58,417 nt of DNA from Pseudomonas fulva NBRC 16637 = DSM 17717 (GCF_000730565.1 NZ_BBIQ01000027.1:1-58417), one strand, 5' to 3'. Numbered from the stretch's first letter, positions 25,954 through 35,594 are shown. Numbers and translations are program-made. Notes: generated from the letters alone by a model not told the origin.

Positions 25954-26925
25954 TTACAACCAGCCGGATTTCTTGAAGCTGGCGAACAGCCCTGCGCATC
26001 CGGCCGCAATCACCCCCAGCACCACGTAATAGCCGTAGTGCCAGCTCAGCTCCGGCATGTTCTGGAAGTTCATGCCGTAGATGCCGGCAATGGCAGTGGG
26101 GAAGGCCAGAATGGCCGCCCAGGCGGCGAACTTGCGCTGCACGATGCTCTGGCGAGACGCTTCGAGCAGCATGCCGATCTCGATGGTCTGGCTGGCAATG
26201 TCGCGAATCCCGGCCAGGTCTTCCATCTGCCGGGTGACGTGGATCTGGACGTCGCGAAAGTAGGGGCGCATGTTCTTGTCGATGAAGGGAAAGCTCAGGC
26301 GCTGCAATTCCTCGCTCACTTCCACCATGGGCGCCACGTAGCGGCGCAAGCGCAGCAGATCGCGTCGCAGGCTGTGCAGGCGACGGATGTCGGCTTCGAG
26401 CAAGGATCCGCCGAGCACGCTCTGCTCCAGCGCTTCGATTTCCCCATGAATCGCCTCGCTGACCGGCTGGTAGTTTTCGGTAACGAAATCCAGCAGCGCA
26501 TACAACACGAAGTCCTCGCCGTGTTCGAGCAGCAGCGGCCGCGCTTCGCAGCGTTGGCGCACCAGGGCATAGGATTTGGAATGGCCATTGCGACAGGTGA
26601 TCACGTAGCCATTGCCGGCGAAGATGTGGGTTTCGATGAACTCCAGCCGCCCCTGCTGGCGTACCGGTGAATAGGTGACGATGAACAAGGCGTCGCCGAA
26701 GGTTTCCAGCTTCGGCCGGCTGTGTTTCTCCAGAGCGTCTTCGATGGCCAGTTCGTGAAGGTTGAACTGGCGTTGCAGGTTGGCCAGCGCTTCGGCGTCG
26801 GGCTCCTCCAGCCCGATCCAGACGAAGTGGCCTGGCTTGCGTGCCCATTCGCTGCCTTCATCGATACTGATGTTGGTGACCTTCCTACCGGCGCTGTATA
26901 CCGCCGCTGCCACGACTCGCCCCAT
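25954..26925 (-). CDS. corA: CorA family magnesium/cobalt transporter
   Basis: A 323-residue protein: a large cytoplasmic domain with long coiled helices, then two C-terminal membrane helices joined by the diagnostic YGMN loop (GIYGMNFQNMPEL). It ends with the basic KKSGWL tail. It forms a pentameric channel for Mg2+ or related divalents. The start was set at 26925 from family length; the ribosome site (GCGGGC) is weak. plsC lies directly upstream on the same strand, with a small hairpin (CTACAGC-TTGG-GCTGTAG, 26957-26974) between them. Confidence 0.92.
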   Translation of the reverse strand: MGRVVAAAVYSAGRKVTNISIDEGSEWARKPGHFVWIGLEEPDAEALANLQRQFNLHELAIEDALEKHSRPKLETFGDALFIVTYSPVRQQGRLEFIETHIFAGNGYVITCRNGHSKSYALVRQRCEARPLLLEHGEDFVLYALLDFVTENYQPVSEAIHGEIEALEQSVLGGSLLEADIRRLHSLRRDLLRLRRYVAPMVEVSEELQRLSFPFIDKNMRPYFRDVQIHVTRQMEDLAGIRDIASQTIEIGMLLEASRQSIVQRKFAAWAAILAFPTAIAGIYGMNFQNMPELSWHYGYYVVLGVIAAGCAGLFASFKKSGWL

Positions 26926-26993
26926 GATTGCCCGCTTTTTTGTGGTTGAACACGGCCTACAGCTTGGGCTGTAGTGGGCGGGAGAGCAACGGG

Positions 26994-27707
26994 TCAGGGC
27001 AGTTCGTGTTCCATCCGGTCGATGCACTGCTGCATGTGGGTGCGGCACTGCTCGATCAGCGCAGGCAGGTCCTGTTGCGTCATGCCGGTGGTGGCGATGG
27101 GAGGCAAGGAGCGTACGATTACCGTCCGGCGCCGCCAGCTGTTGAGGTTCAGCCGGTGGGCATAGCGGCTCACGCACACGGGCACGATGGGTACCCCGGC
27201 CTCGATGGCCATGTGGAATGCGCCTTTCTTGAACGCCAATAGCTGTTCACTGGCGTTACGCGTGCCTTCAGGGAATATCCAGATGGAGGTGTCGTTCTGC
27301 AGGACGCGGGTGGTCTTTTGCAACGCCTTGCGGGCCTGGTAGGCGTTCTTGCGGTCGACCAGCACGTTGCCGCCCAGCCAGAACAACTGCCCGAACAGCG
27401 GAATCCAGCCCAGGCTCTTCTTGCCGATGGCCACGGTGCGTTGCGGGACCACCTGGCCCAAGACGAACAGGTCGAAGTTGGATTGGTGGTTGGCGATGAT
27501 GACGCAGCCCGGTGGCTGGTCCCACAAAGGCCCCACCTGCTTCTGGACCTTCAGGCCCATGAGCCAGGTAGCCGGCATGCTGTAGAGCCGGGCGAACACG
27601 CGGCTGTTGTCGGGGTTGAACGGGCGGCACAGGCCAATGATCAGCCCCACGGCGCCGACGGCGAGAAAATGCAGCGCCAGCAGGAACATGCGAAGAACGT
27701 AAAGCAT
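26994..27707 (-). CDS. plsC: 1-acyl-sn-glycerol-3-phosphate acyltransferase
   Basis: A 237-residue membrane-associated acyltransferase that makes phosphatidic acid from lysophosphatidic acid. The H-x4-D catalytic motif is in NHQSNFD, the glycerol-phosphate motif is FPEGTRN, and IGKKSLGWIPLFGQLFWLGG is the hydrophobic block shared with E. coli PlsC. The start MLYVLRMF was chosen because E. coli PlsC begins MLYIFRL. A GTG four codons upstream is an alternative. Confidence 0.93.
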   Translation of the reverse strand: MLYVLRMFLLALHFLAVGAVGLIIGLCRPFNPDNSRVFARLYSMPATWLMGLKVQKQVGPLWDQPPGCVIIANHQSNFDLFVLGQVVPQRTVAIGKKSLGWIPLFGQLFWLGGNVLVDRKNAYQARKALQKTTRVLQNDTSIWIFPEGTRNASEQLLAFKKGAFHMAIEAGVPIVPVCVSRYAHRLNLNSWRRRTVIVRSLPPIATTGMTQQDLPALIEQCRTHMQQCIDRMEHELP

Positions 27708-27809
27708 GGTACGACTCACACCAGACAGTCGCCCGGCAGTGTACGACTGTGCACTGGCCGGGGCAAACCCTGGTGGAGGCGCTCTGGTCGATCTGTGCAG
27801 GTGGTGAGG

Positions 27810-28499
27810 TCACCCCATGTGTTGCTGGTCCAGCTCGATAGCCTTGTCCAGGGCTTCGAGCAGGCCCTTGCGGACCTTGAGCTTGGTGTTCTTGTGGGCC
27901 AGCATGTTCAGCTGCTTGAGCGCTTGCGCTGTAGCCAAGGCGGTATCCATCAGTTGCTCGGCGGGCACCACCTTGTCCAGAAAGCCTGCATCCACCGCCC
28001 CCTGGGGGTCGAACACTTCGGCGTTGATCACCGAGCGGTGGAAGGCCGAGCGGTGCAGACGGTCACGGGCCAGTTCGATCCCGGCCTGGTGCATGGTCAT
28101 GCCGATCTGCACTTCGTTCAGGCACACCTTGTACGGGCCTTCGACGCCAATGCGGTAGTCGGCCGACAGCAGCAGGAACGCCCCTTTGGCTACGGCGTTG
28201 CCTGGGCAGGCCACCACCACTGGAAACGGATGCGACAGCAGGCGGCGCGCCAGGGTGGAGCCTGCGGTGACCAGCGCTATGGCCTCTTTGGGGCCGCGGG
28301 TCATGACCTTCAGGTCGTAGCCGCCCGACAGAATGCCCGGCTGCCCGGTGATGATCACCACTGCCCGGGCCTCGAGGGCGCGATCGAGCGCGGCATTGAA
28401 CGCGTCGATGACGTCCGGCGAGATGGCATTGACCTTGCCGTTGTTCAGGGTCAGGGTGGCGATGCCGTCTTCGGCATGGTAGGTGATCAGCTCGCTCAT
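27810..28499 (-). CDS. Crotonase/enoyl-CoA hydratase family protein
   Basis: A 229-residue protein with the crotonase fold: TLNNGKVNAI near residue 18, SGGYDLKVMTRG oxyanion-hole segment near 58, and CPGNAVAKGAFLLLSADYRIG. It is shorter than typical hydratases (about 260 residues), and one of the paired catalytic glutamates is not obvious, so the exact reaction (hydratase, isomerase or hydrolase) is uncertain. It starts with AAGGACTCTGCC before the ATG. Confidence 0.85.
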   Translation of the reverse strand: MSELITYHAEDGIATLTLNNGKVNAISPDVIDAFNAALDRALEARAVVIITGQPGILSGGYDLKVMTRGPKEAIALVTAGSTLARRLLSHPFPVVVACPGNAVAKGAFLLLSADYRIGVEGPYKVCLNEVQIGMTMHQAGIELARDRLHRSAFHRSVINAEVFDPQGAVDAGFLDKVVPAEQLMDTALATAQALKQLNMLAHKNTKLKVRKGLLEALDKAIELDQQHMG

Positions 28500-28631
28500 G
28501 GCAGAGTCCTTTTGTTGGCGTGGCGCCGACGTTACCCAGCAGCGCAGGCCAGGTAAAGCAGCAAGGCTGACTGGCCAGTCAGGCGCTGCCGACGGCGAGA
28601 TGCAAATGCATGAAAAAACTGAAAAAAATGC

Positions 28632-28660
28632 TTGCCAAAGGAAACGTCTTTCACTAAATT
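28632..28660 (+). promoter_or_regulatory. Promoter of tRNA-Ser
   Basis: TTGCCA (28632-28637), a 17-base spacer and TAAATT (28655-28660), followed by a GC-rich AGCGCACC discriminator, lie 37 bases before the tRNA. Confidence 0.7.
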
Positions 28661-28697
28661 AGCGCACCTCGACAGGCCATACGGCTTGAAGAGAAAC

Positions 28698-28787
28698 GGT
28701 GAAGTGTCCGAGTGGTCGAAGGAGCACGCCTGGAAAGTGTGTATACGAGAAATCGTATCAAGGGTTCAAATCCCTTCTTCACCGCCA
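28698..28787 (+). tRNA. tRNA-Ser (GGA anticodon)
   Basis: A 90-base class II tRNA. The acceptor stem GGTGAAG pairs with CTTCACC and ends GCCA. The anticodon loop is CTGGAAA with GGA at 28732-28734, on a CACGC/GTGTG stem. A long variable arm (TATACGAGAAATCGTATC) precedes the T arm GGGTTCAAATCCC. All parts are intact. It decodes UCC and UCU. Confidence 0.96.
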
Positions 28788-28797
28788 CATTCTACGA

Positions 28798-28833
28798 AGA
28801 GCCCCTGTGCTGCAAAGCATGGGGGCTTTTTGT
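28798..28833 (+). terminator. Terminator after tRNA-Ser
   Basis: GCCCCTGTGC and GCATGGGGGC form an imperfect stem, followed by TTTTTGTTTTT, about 10 bases past the tRNA. Confidence 0.8.
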
Positions 28834-28900
28834 TTTTGGGGTGTTTATTGATGGCGCTGCCGACGGTGTGTGAGGCACGGGCTGCAGCTTTGCAGCGGTA

Positions 28901-28931
28901 ATCGCCGGGGCCGCGCCGCGGCCCCGGCGAT
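28901..28931. terminator. Perfect 14-bp hairpin downstream of the TonB receptor gene
   Basis: ATCGCCGGGGCCGC and its exact complement flank a three-base GCC loop. It lies 37 bases beyond the receptor's stop on the minus strand. The GGGGCCGC core resembles half of a REP. Confidence 0.6.
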
Positions 28932-28967
28932 TCCTGCTGCGAAGCGAGTAATCTCAGCCACTACAAC

Positions 28968-31100
28968 TCAAAAACTCACCGAAGCCGACAACCGTGCCGT
29001 ACGCGGTGCCCCCTGGAACAGGTAGTTATCCCCCAGATAATCCCCCACATCCCGCCAATAACGCTTGTCGAAGACGTTGTCCACTGTCAGCCGCAGCGCC
29101 GTGTCATACCCCCCGACGCGCGTCTGGTAGCGCCCGCCCAGGTCGAACACGGTATACCCACCCACCGCCACGTTGCCGGCATGATCAGCGTACTTGCGGG
29201 CGCTGTAGCGTACCCCGCCCAGTATCGCCAGCCCTGGCACCGGCAGGGTGTACTGCGCCTGCAGGGCTGCCCGGAACCTTGGCACGTTGATGGCCTGGTG
29301 CCCCTCACGCTCAGCCGTACCACTGCCGACCACCCGCGCATGAATGGCGGCCGCGCTGGCCTGCAACTGTAAGTTGGAGGTCACCCAACCGCTGGCCCCG
29401 AGTTCCAGCCCCGTGTTTTTCTGCTGGCCTTGCTGCACATAGGTGAAAGCGCCGTCGCCGTCAGGGCGGGCGTACTGGTACGCCTGACGAATCTGGAACA
29501 ACGCAGCGCTCACGCTCAGCGCCTCCCAGTCATGCTTGAGGCCCACTTCCAGCTGGTGCGAGAGGGTGGGCGCAAGGATCTGCGCAGCGTTACGGGCAAA
29601 CCACGGTGCAGTGCCGCCCGCCGAAAGGCCTTTGGCGTAACTGGCGTAGAGCGTCGTGTCTGGCGCAGGTTTGAAGACCAGCGCCGCGTTGGGCAGCAGT
29701 TGATACTGGCGAGTGTGCCGCCCGGCGGTGCCGGTTTCATCCCAGGCGCGTTCATCCAGGCGCACTTCCCGGGCGCCGACGATGGCTTGCCAGTGTTCAC
29801 TGAACGTCACCCGATCAGTGACGAAGAGCCCATACTGGCGGCTATCCAGACGCCTTTCGCGAGCGCCGACGGGTTGGTCCGAGGGGGCAAGGTCGGGCGC
29901 GGCTTCATCCAGGTTGCCGGTGCCGAGCCACGCGTTGTAGTACGGACGCTGGTCCAAGGTGCGGCGCTGGACGCTGGTGCCCAGGGTTAACGCGTGGCCC
30001 ACGCCCAGCGCATCGAAGCGCCCATCGAGCGTGGCCTGCGCCTCGTCGATACGCCGGGTATCGTCGGGGCTGCGAAAATCATAGATGTCGTAGTCGCCGG
30101 TGCTGCTGAAGAAGGCGCCTTCCCCAGAGCCCCAGGCAAAGGCACTGTAGTCGTCGATCACCGCCTGGCTGCGTGAGGCGCTGACCGTGCCTGTCCAGGC
30201 CTCGCTGAAGCGGTACTCCAGGCGCCCGCCCAGGTTGAGCGAATCGTTCTGCACAGGCTTGGCCCACTGCTGGTAGGCAAGGTGGTTCTCAGGGTCTACG
30301 TCGTGGGGCAGGCGCGTGCCGCCCAGCAACTGGTAACCCGGTACCGAGCGCTGCTGGCGGTGCTGGTAGTCGGCGTCCAACTGAAAGGTGGCGTTCGGGC
30401 TGATCTGCCAGTCGAAGGCCAGCGCCGCGAAATCACGCTGGCCGTCGGCATGCGCGACATAGGAGCGAATGTCCTCATGCGCCAGGTTCACCCGCAGGCC
30501 GAACTGCTGCTGGTCGCCGAACCAGCCGCCGACGTCGGTGGCCAGGTAACGTTCGCCCTGCGCGTTGGTGGACAACGTGACCCGGCGCACAGGCTCGGCC
30601 CGCTTGGTCACATAGTTGACCAGGCCCCCGGGCGCCGACACGCCGCTTTGCAGCCCCGACAAACCCTTGAGCAGTTCCACCTGCTGCTTGTTCTCCAGGG
30701 CCACGTTCTGCTCACCGACCATGGTATGCCCGTTGAGGCGATAGCTGCTGGCGGCATTGAGCTCGAAGCCGCGCACGTTGAAGTTTTCGTAGTAGCCGAC
30801 CGGTGCGTAGCTTTCCCCCACCGAAGCGTCGCCTTGCAGCACTTCGCTGAGCAGGCGCACCTGCCGATCCTCCAGCAAAGGCTGGCTGAAAACGCTGATC
30901 GATGCCGGGGTGTCAAGCAGGGGGGCAGCCTGAAAGCTGCCTACGGCAGCCTCACGTGCCTGGTAGCCGTCGTTGCCGTAGGTATCAGACACCTCAAGCG
31001 GGTCCAGTTGCACCCCGTGGTCTGCGAACACCGCAGGGCATTGCAAGGCCAGGCCCAGGCTTAGCAGGCGAAAGGGCAGGCGAGGGTGACGCGGGGGCAT
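28968..31100 (-). CDS. TonB-dependent siderophore receptor
   Basis: A 710-residue outer-membrane receptor: a signal peptide (to about VFADH), a plug domain (LLDTPASISVFS, then NVRGFELN and LLKGLSGLQSG, then APGGLVNYVTKR), and a 22-strand barrel ending in Phe (ARLSASVSF). There is no N-terminal signalling extension, so it is not an FpvA-type transducer. The siderophore is unknown. No biosynthesis gene, sigma factor or clear Fur box is next to it. It probably scavenges a foreign siderophore. Confidence 0.92.
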   Translation of the reverse strand: MPPRHPRLPFRLLSLGLALQCPAVFADHGVQLDPLEVSDTYGNDGYQAREAAVGSFQAAPLLDTPASISVFSQPLLEDRQVRLLSEVLQGDASVGESYAPVGYYENFNVRGFELNAASSYRLNGHTMVGEQNVALENKQQVELLKGLSGLQSGVSAPGGLVNYVTKRAEPVRRVTLSTNAQGERYLATDVGGWFGDQQQFGLRVNLAHEDIRSYVAHADGQRDFAALAFDWQISPNATFQLDADYQHRQQRSVPGYQLLGGTRLPHDVDPENHLAYQQWAKPVQNDSLNLGGRLEYRFSEAWTGTVSASRSQAVIDDYSAFAWGSGEGAFFSSTGDYDIYDFRSPDDTRRIDEAQATLDGRFDALGVGHALTLGTSVQRRTLDQRPYYNAWLGTGNLDEAAPDLAPSDQPVGARERRLDSRQYGLFVTDRVTFSEHWQAIVGAREVRLDERAWDETGTAGRHTRQYQLLPNAALVFKPAPDTTLYASYAKGLSAGGTAPWFARNAAQILAPTLSHQLEVGLKHDWEALSVSAALFQIRQAYQYARPDGDGAFTYVQQGQQKNTGLELGASGWVTSNLQLQASAAAIHARVVGSGTAEREGHQAINVPRFRAALQAQYTLPVPGLAILGGVRYSARKYADHAGNVAVGGYTVFDLGGRYQTRVGGYDTALRLTVDNVFDKRYWRDVGDYLGDNYLFQGAPRTARLSASVSF

Positions 31101-31236
31101 GCGTGGGGCTCCTGAAGGCGCGGCACAGGCCGTGAAAAAGGCCGCATAGTATCAGTCGCTTCAGGTATTGGGCGCGGACAAAAGCCCGGGAGCCCCGACT
31201 TGGGGGCTGCGCACCACGCAGCCCCCGTAGGCACGG

Positions 31237-32427
31237 CTATTGGCGCACCAAGGCTTCGGGTTTGGCTTTACGCGCTGCCACCCACCACACTACCAATGCC
31301 AGCGCGCCAATCACCAGGCCTGCCACCACGATCCCTGGCCAGCCCTGGCGCTGGAACAGTTGCGTGCCCAACAGTGACCCCAAGGCGCCACCGATGAAAT
31401 AGCACGTGATATAGCCCGCATTGAGTCGGGTGCGCGCTTCGGGGCGCAGCGCGATGACCGCGTTCTGGTTGCTCACATGCACCAGTTGCACGGCTAGGTC
31501 GAGCATCAGCACGCCCAGCAGCAGGGCCAGCAAGGACTGCTCGGCAAAGCCCAGCGGCACCCAGGACAGCAGCAAGACCACCAGCCCCACCGTGGTCCCC
31601 AGCGAGCCTTTGCCATGGTCAGCCAGCCGACCGGCCCAGTTGGCCGAAAGCGCCCCGGCCGCACCTGCCAGGCCGAACAGGCCGATCACCGCATCGGAGT
31701 AATGATACGGCTCGTTGGCCAGCAGAAATGCCAGGGGCGTCCAGAACAGTGCGAACAGGCTGAACGCCAACAGGCCGAGCAGCGAGCGCAGGCGTAGCAC
31801 CGGCTCTTCGATGAACAGGCGGAACACGGAGCCAATCAGGGCGGGATAGCGCAGGCCTGCATGGCTGTGATGCTCCGGCAGGCTACGATGCAGCGCCAGG
31901 GCCGTGATCGCCATCAGCACCGCGGCCAGCACGTAGATGCTGCGCCAGCCGCCCAGTTCGGCCATGAAGCCTGCGGCCGTGCGCGCCAGCAAAATGCCCA
32001 GCAGCAGGCCGCTCATCAGGGTGCCGATGGCACGGCCCCGTTGATTGGGCTCGCTCAATGAGGCGGCCATGGGCACCAAAATCTGCGCCACGACGGAGAA
32101 CAGCCCAGTCAATGTGGTGCCGAGTATCAACCAGGGCAGGCTGGGGGCACAGGCACTGATGACCAGGCCAAGCGTGGCGATCACGGTCATCACGGTGATC
32201 AGCCGGCGTTGTTCGAACAGGTCGCCCAGCGGTGCTAGCAGCAACAGGCCGGCCCCGTAGCTCAGTTGCGCGGCAATCACGATGCTGCCGGCGCTGGCGG
32301 TGCTCAAGCCGAACTGCTGGGCGATGCTGTGCAGCAGCGGTTGAGCGTAGTAATTGCTGGCCACGGCCAGGCCAGTGGCCGTGGCCATCAGCAGAATCAG
32401 GGCACGGCTGAGGGTTGAGGTGTGCAT
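31237..32427 (-). CDS. MFS transporter (12-helix, YnfM/arabinose-efflux type)
   Basis: A 396-residue permease starting MHTSTLSRALILLMATATGLAVASNYYAQPLL, a pattern seen in drug/arabinose efflux-type members. It has PLGDLFEQRR after helix 2 and RGRAIGTLMSG before helix 5. It is divergent from a LysR-type gene 106 bases away, which is its likely regulator. The substrate is unknown. The start at 32427 was chosen from the family N-terminus. Confidence 0.88.
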   Translation of the reverse strand: MHTSTLSRALILLMATATGLAVASNYYAQPLLHSIAQQFGLSTASAGSIVIAAQLSYGAGLLLLAPLGDLFEQRRLITVMTVIATLGLVISACAPSLPWLILGTTLTGLFSVVAQILVPMAASLSEPNQRGRAIGTLMSGLLLGILLARTAAGFMAELGGWRSIYVLAAVLMAITALALHRSLPEHHSHAGLRYPALIGSVFRLFIEEPVLRLRSLLGLLAFSLFALFWTPLAFLLANEPYHYSDAVIGLFGLAGAAGALSANWAGRLADHGKGSLGTTVGLVVLLLSWVPLGFAEQSLLALLLGVLMLDLAVQLVHVSNQNAVIALRPEARTRLNAGYITCYFIGGALGSLLGTQLFQRQGWPGIVVAGLVIGALALVVWWVAARKAKPEALVRQ

Positions 32428-32533
32428 GGTGGTTCTCGTGACGGGCAGTGAAGTGGGGAAGATTATCGACGCCCTCGACGCATGACACCAATGTATAGTT
32501 CTCACGCCATCCATCTTGAAAGCAGATTGATCC

Positions 32534-33424
32534 ATGAATCTCAAGCAGCTCGAATATGCATTGGCGGTGGCCGAGACAGGCAGCTTCACCCGTGCCGCCG
32601 AGCGCTGCCATGTGGTGCAGTCGGCGCTCAGTCATCAGGTGGCCAGGCTGGAAAGCCAGCTGGGCGTGAGCCTGTTCGAGCGCACCTCGCGCCGGGTGTT
32701 GTTGACCCTGGCAGGGGAGGCGTTCGTGCTAAGCGCCCGGCCAGCGGTGGAGGCCGCGCGACGCATTGCCGACGATGTGGCCGCCGCCTGTGGCCAGGTT
32801 CGCGGTCGGCTGACCATCGGTGAAATCAGTTCGCTGACGGCTCTGGACCTGGTCGACCTGCTTGCCGAGTTTCACGTGCACTATCCGGATGTGGATGTAC
32901 GGTGGCTCACGGCCAAGAGCGAACGGTTGGTCGCCGATGTGCTCGAGCGTCGCCTGGATGTGGGTTTCATCGGGTTGTGGGAAGGCGAGGGCGTGCAGGG
33001 GGTACAGCATCGTCTACTGGCTCGGGAGGCTCTGGTCGCCGTGCTTCCACCCACCCACCGCCTGGCCGGACACGGGCAATTGACGCTCGCCGACCTGGTC
33101 CAGGAGGTGCTGGTGGATTTCCCGGAAGGCACCGGTGCGCGCCGGCAGACCGACGAAGCGTTCCAGGCGGCAGGGCTGCAACGTCGGGTGCAGTTCGAGA
33201 TCGGTCATGTGCGGCTGGTGGAGAAGTTCGTGCAGCGCGGCATGGCGATCGGCCTGGTGCCGGAGCGAGTGGCCCAGGGCTTTGACGGCGTGGCCAGGGT
33301 ACAACTGCTCGATGCGCCGGTACGGCACCTGTACGCGATCTGGTCCGCCCACCCGACACCCGCCGCCCGGGCTTTTCTAGCGCTCATGGAGCAGCGCCTG
33401 GGGGCGCTTGAGCACAGGCGCTAG
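32534..33424 (+). CDS. LysR family transcriptional regulator
   Basis: A 296-residue regulator: an N-terminal winged helix (MNLKQLEYALAVAETGSFTRAAERCHVVQSALSHQ region, residues 1-60), a linker helix, and a periplasmic-binding-like effector domain from about residue 88. It is divergent from the MFS gene, the usual arrangement for a LysR activator with its target in the shared 106-base region. Its stop overlaps the stop of the convergent GreA-like gene by four bases. Confidence 0.92.
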   Translation: MNLKQLEYALAVAETGSFTRAAERCHVVQSALSHQVARLESQLGVSLFERTSRRVLLTLAGEAFVLSARPAVEAARRIADDVAAACGQVRGRLTIGEISSLTALDLVDLLAEFHVHYPDVDVRWLTAKSERLVADVLERRLDVGFIGLWEGEGVQGVQHRLLAREALVAVLPPTHRLAGHGQLTLADLVQEVLVDFPEGTGARRQTDEAFQAAGLQRRVQFEIGHVRLVEKFVQRGMAIGLVPERVAQGFDGVARVQLLDAPVRHLYAIWSAHPTPAARAFLALMEQRLGALEHRR

Positions 33425-33891
33425 ATCACCTCGACGAGGGTCCAGCCTGTGGCATTGAGACTGACCTCCTCGTCAATGCGCTTGCCCATCAGTTGTTGCC
33501 CCAAAGGTGAGCGCGGCGTGATCACCATGACCACCTCATCGCCCAGGACGATCTTCAACCCAGCCGCCTCGGGCCCGATGATCAGCCTGCGGCATTGGCC
33601 CTGTTCATCTTCCAAGGTGACCACCTGGCTTACCTGCACCCCTTGTTCAGGGTCGTAGTCGCGCAGCTTCAGCTGTCGGTAGGTCTGGAGTGCCTGGCGG
33701 ATCTCGGCGCTGCGCCGGGCCTGGCCCGTGGCCAGGTAGGAGGCTTCCAGGCCCAACGTGTCGTACTTGTTCTCGGCGATGTTTTCTTCGGCAGTGGCAG
33801 CTTCATAAGCGCTCTGCGCTGCTCGGGTTACCACATCCAGGTCGTGTTCGAGGGCCGCGATGATCTGCGCTATCAGGTGGGTCTTGTTCAT
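33421..33891 (-). CDS. GreA/GreB family transcription elongation factor-like protein
   Basis: A 156-residue protein with an N-terminal coiled coil (about 1-75) and a C-terminal FKBP-like GreA domain (LIIGPEAAGLKIVLGDEVVMVITPRSPLGQQLMGKRIDEEV). The acidic tip residues of the coil (AEENIAENKYD) hint at RNA polymerase secondary-channel activity. It is a paralog distinct from the main GreA. Its start is two bases past the stop of the gene upstream, so the two are coupled. Confidence 0.85.
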   Translation of the reverse strand: MNKTHLIAQIIAALEHDLDVVTRAAQSAYEAATAEENIAENKYDTLGLEASYLATGQARRSAEIRQALQTYRQLKLRDYDPEQGVQVSQVVTLEDEQGQCRRLIIGPEAAGLKIVLGDEVVMVITPRSPLGQQLMGKRIDEEVSLNATGWTLVEVI

Positions 33892-33893
33892 GA

Positions 33894-34283
33894 TCAGTAA
33901 CAGAACTCCAGCACGTTGGCCTGGCTTTTGTCTGTGGGAGCCGTGCGGTTCTGCTGTAACCAGAACTGGCATTTGGGGGTGTTGAGGTTGCGAGGGTTGC
34001 CTTCGGCGGCTTGCTCCAGTTGCTGCTTGTGCAGCGTGTCCTTGTAGCGCTCGAACATTTCGGCCTGGGCGTTCGGTGGCTGCGTCGAGGTCGGCGGCGT
34101 AGCGCCGCGGGGGGCGTCCTGCGCGGTGGCTGGCTCCGGTGCCTCGACCGGGGTGGGCATCAGCTGGTCCACAAGCCACAGGCTGGCAGCAATCGCCACA
34201 GCGCCCAGCCATAGGCCCAGCGCGATGCTCAGTATCAGTGGCAAGGGTTTGAGCGTGATCGTCAGTTCGCGGCGACGGGGCAT
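33894..34283 (-). CDS. Single-helix membrane protein of unknown function
   Basis: The 129-residue protein has a basic N-terminus (MPRRREL), a membrane helix at about 15-38, a Pro/Ala-rich linker (APEPATAQDAPRG) and a small C-terminal domain with two cysteines (PKCQFW and EFCY) that could form a disulfide if periplasmic. I do not recognise the family. CAGGAAGCAACC precedes the ATG. It is cotranscribed with the GreA-like gene. Confidence 0.75.
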   Translation of the reverse strand: MPRRRELTITLKPLPLILSIALGLWLGAVAIAASLWLVDQLMPTPVEAPEPATAQDAPRGATPPTSTQPPNAQAEMFERYKDTLHKQQLEQAAEGNPRNLNTPKCQFWLQQNRTAPTDKSQANVLEFCY

Positions 34284-34412
34284 GGTTGCTTCCTGGCAAG
34301 GTGGGCGTTAGCGCATTGTTGCATGCGCGTTGGCATTTTTACGCGCACGGCTGTCTTTGGTGACAATTTATGCGCAGAATCCGCAGCTTTGGCATGGGTT
34401 AGGGAGCCGAGC

Positions 34413-35546
34413 ATGACAGCCACGTGGGACATCTTTTGCAGCGTCGTGGACAACTACGGCGATATCGGTGTGACCTGGCGCCTGGCTCGGCAACTGGTGG
34501 CCGAGCACGAGGTCGCCGTGCGCCTGTGGGTTGATGACCTCAATGCCTTCGTGCCTTTGTGCCCGGGCGCAGACGCCACTGCGGCGCAGCAATGGCTACG
34601 AGGTGTGCAGGTGCGTCAGTGGTCGTCTACCTGGGTGCCGGTGGAGCCGGGTGATGTGGTGATCGGCGCGTTCGCCTGCCAGTTGCCGGATGCATTTGTC
34701 CAGGCCATGCGAGCGCGCCACACCCCGCCTGTGTGGCTGAACCTTGAATACCTGAGTGCCGAGCCATGGGTGGAGGGCTGTCACGGGCTGCCGTCACCGC
34801 AGCCAAACGGGCTGCGCAAGGTATTTTTCTTCCCGGGCTTCACCGAAAAAACCGGTGGGCTGGTTCGCGAGCATGACCTGTTGCCAAGGCGTGATGCCTT
34901 CGAGCGATCCAGCCGAGCGCGCACAACGTTTCTCGAGGCTTTGAAAGTAACGCCCGCGCAGGGTGCCCTGTTGATCATGCTATTTGCCTATGAGAACCCG
35001 CAGCTTGCCAGCTGGCTGCAAGCGCTGGCCACCGACCCGCAGCCGTCTCATGTGCTGGTACCGCAAGGGCGCAGCATCGCCGGGCTTGGGCAGTGGCTGG
35101 GGGTAACGCACCTTGAGGCGGGCGATGTGCATGTGCGCGGATCATTGACGGTGCAGGTGTTGCCTTTCGTCAGTCAGGACGATTTCGACCGGCTGTTGTG
35201 GAGCTGTGATTTCAACGCCGTACGGGGCGAGGATTCCTTCGTTCGCGCCCAGTGGGCGGCCAAGCCCATGCTTTGGCACATCTACGTGCAGGAAGAAAAC
35301 GCGCATTGGGAAAAACTCGAAGCGTTCCTGGCGCTTTATCGACGCGGCTTGTCGGACGAGGCGCAAGCGGCCCTGCTCGGGTTATGGCGTGCCTGGAACA
35401 GGGATCAGGACATGGGGCAGGCCTGGCGCGCAGCCCGCCCGCATTGGGCGCAATTGCACCAGCATGCCCGTTGCTGGGCTGCCCAGCAGGCCGCTGGGCC
35501 GGACCTTGCCAAGGCGCTAGTACACTTTTGTGGAAATTCGCTATGA
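34413..35546 (+). CDS. earP: EF-P arginine rhamnosyltransferase
   Basis: A 377-residue GT-B glycosyltransferase that transfers rhamnose from dTDP-beta-L-rhamnose to Arg32 of elongation factor P, allowing it to rescue ribosomes on polyproline. Family hallmarks include WDIFCSVVDNYGDIGVTWRLARQL at the N-terminus and the nucleotide-binding region NAVRGEDSFVRAQWAAKP near the C-terminus. efp follows 48 bases downstream. The ATG at 34413 follows the family start; the frame is open 30 codons upstream. Confidence 0.95.
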   Translation: MTATWDIFCSVVDNYGDIGVTWRLARQLVAEHEVAVRLWVDDLNAFVPLCPGADATAAQQWLRGVQVRQWSSTWVPVEPGDVVIGAFACQLPDAFVQAMRARHTPPVWLNLEYLSAEPWVEGCHGLPSPQPNGLRKVFFFPGFTEKTGGLVREHDLLPRRDAFERSSRARTTFLEALKVTPAQGALLIMLFAYENPQLASWLQALATDPQPSHVLVPQGRSIAGLGQWLGVTHLEAGDVHVRGSLTVQVLPFVSQDDFDRLLWSCDFNAVRGEDSFVRAQWAAKPMLWHIYVQEENAHWEKLEAFLALYRRGLSDEAQAALLGLWRAWNRDQDMGQAWRAARPHWAQLHQHARCWAAQQAAGPDLAKALVHFCGNSL

Positions 35547-35594
35547 TATGCGGCCTCGATTTTTATAAATCCATCCAGATTCGGATACTGCGTA

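Noticed and set aside
31101..31200. Fur box upstream of the TonB-dependent receptor
   Set aside because: No 19-base match to GATAATGATAATCATTATC could be found; only a weak TGATA is present.
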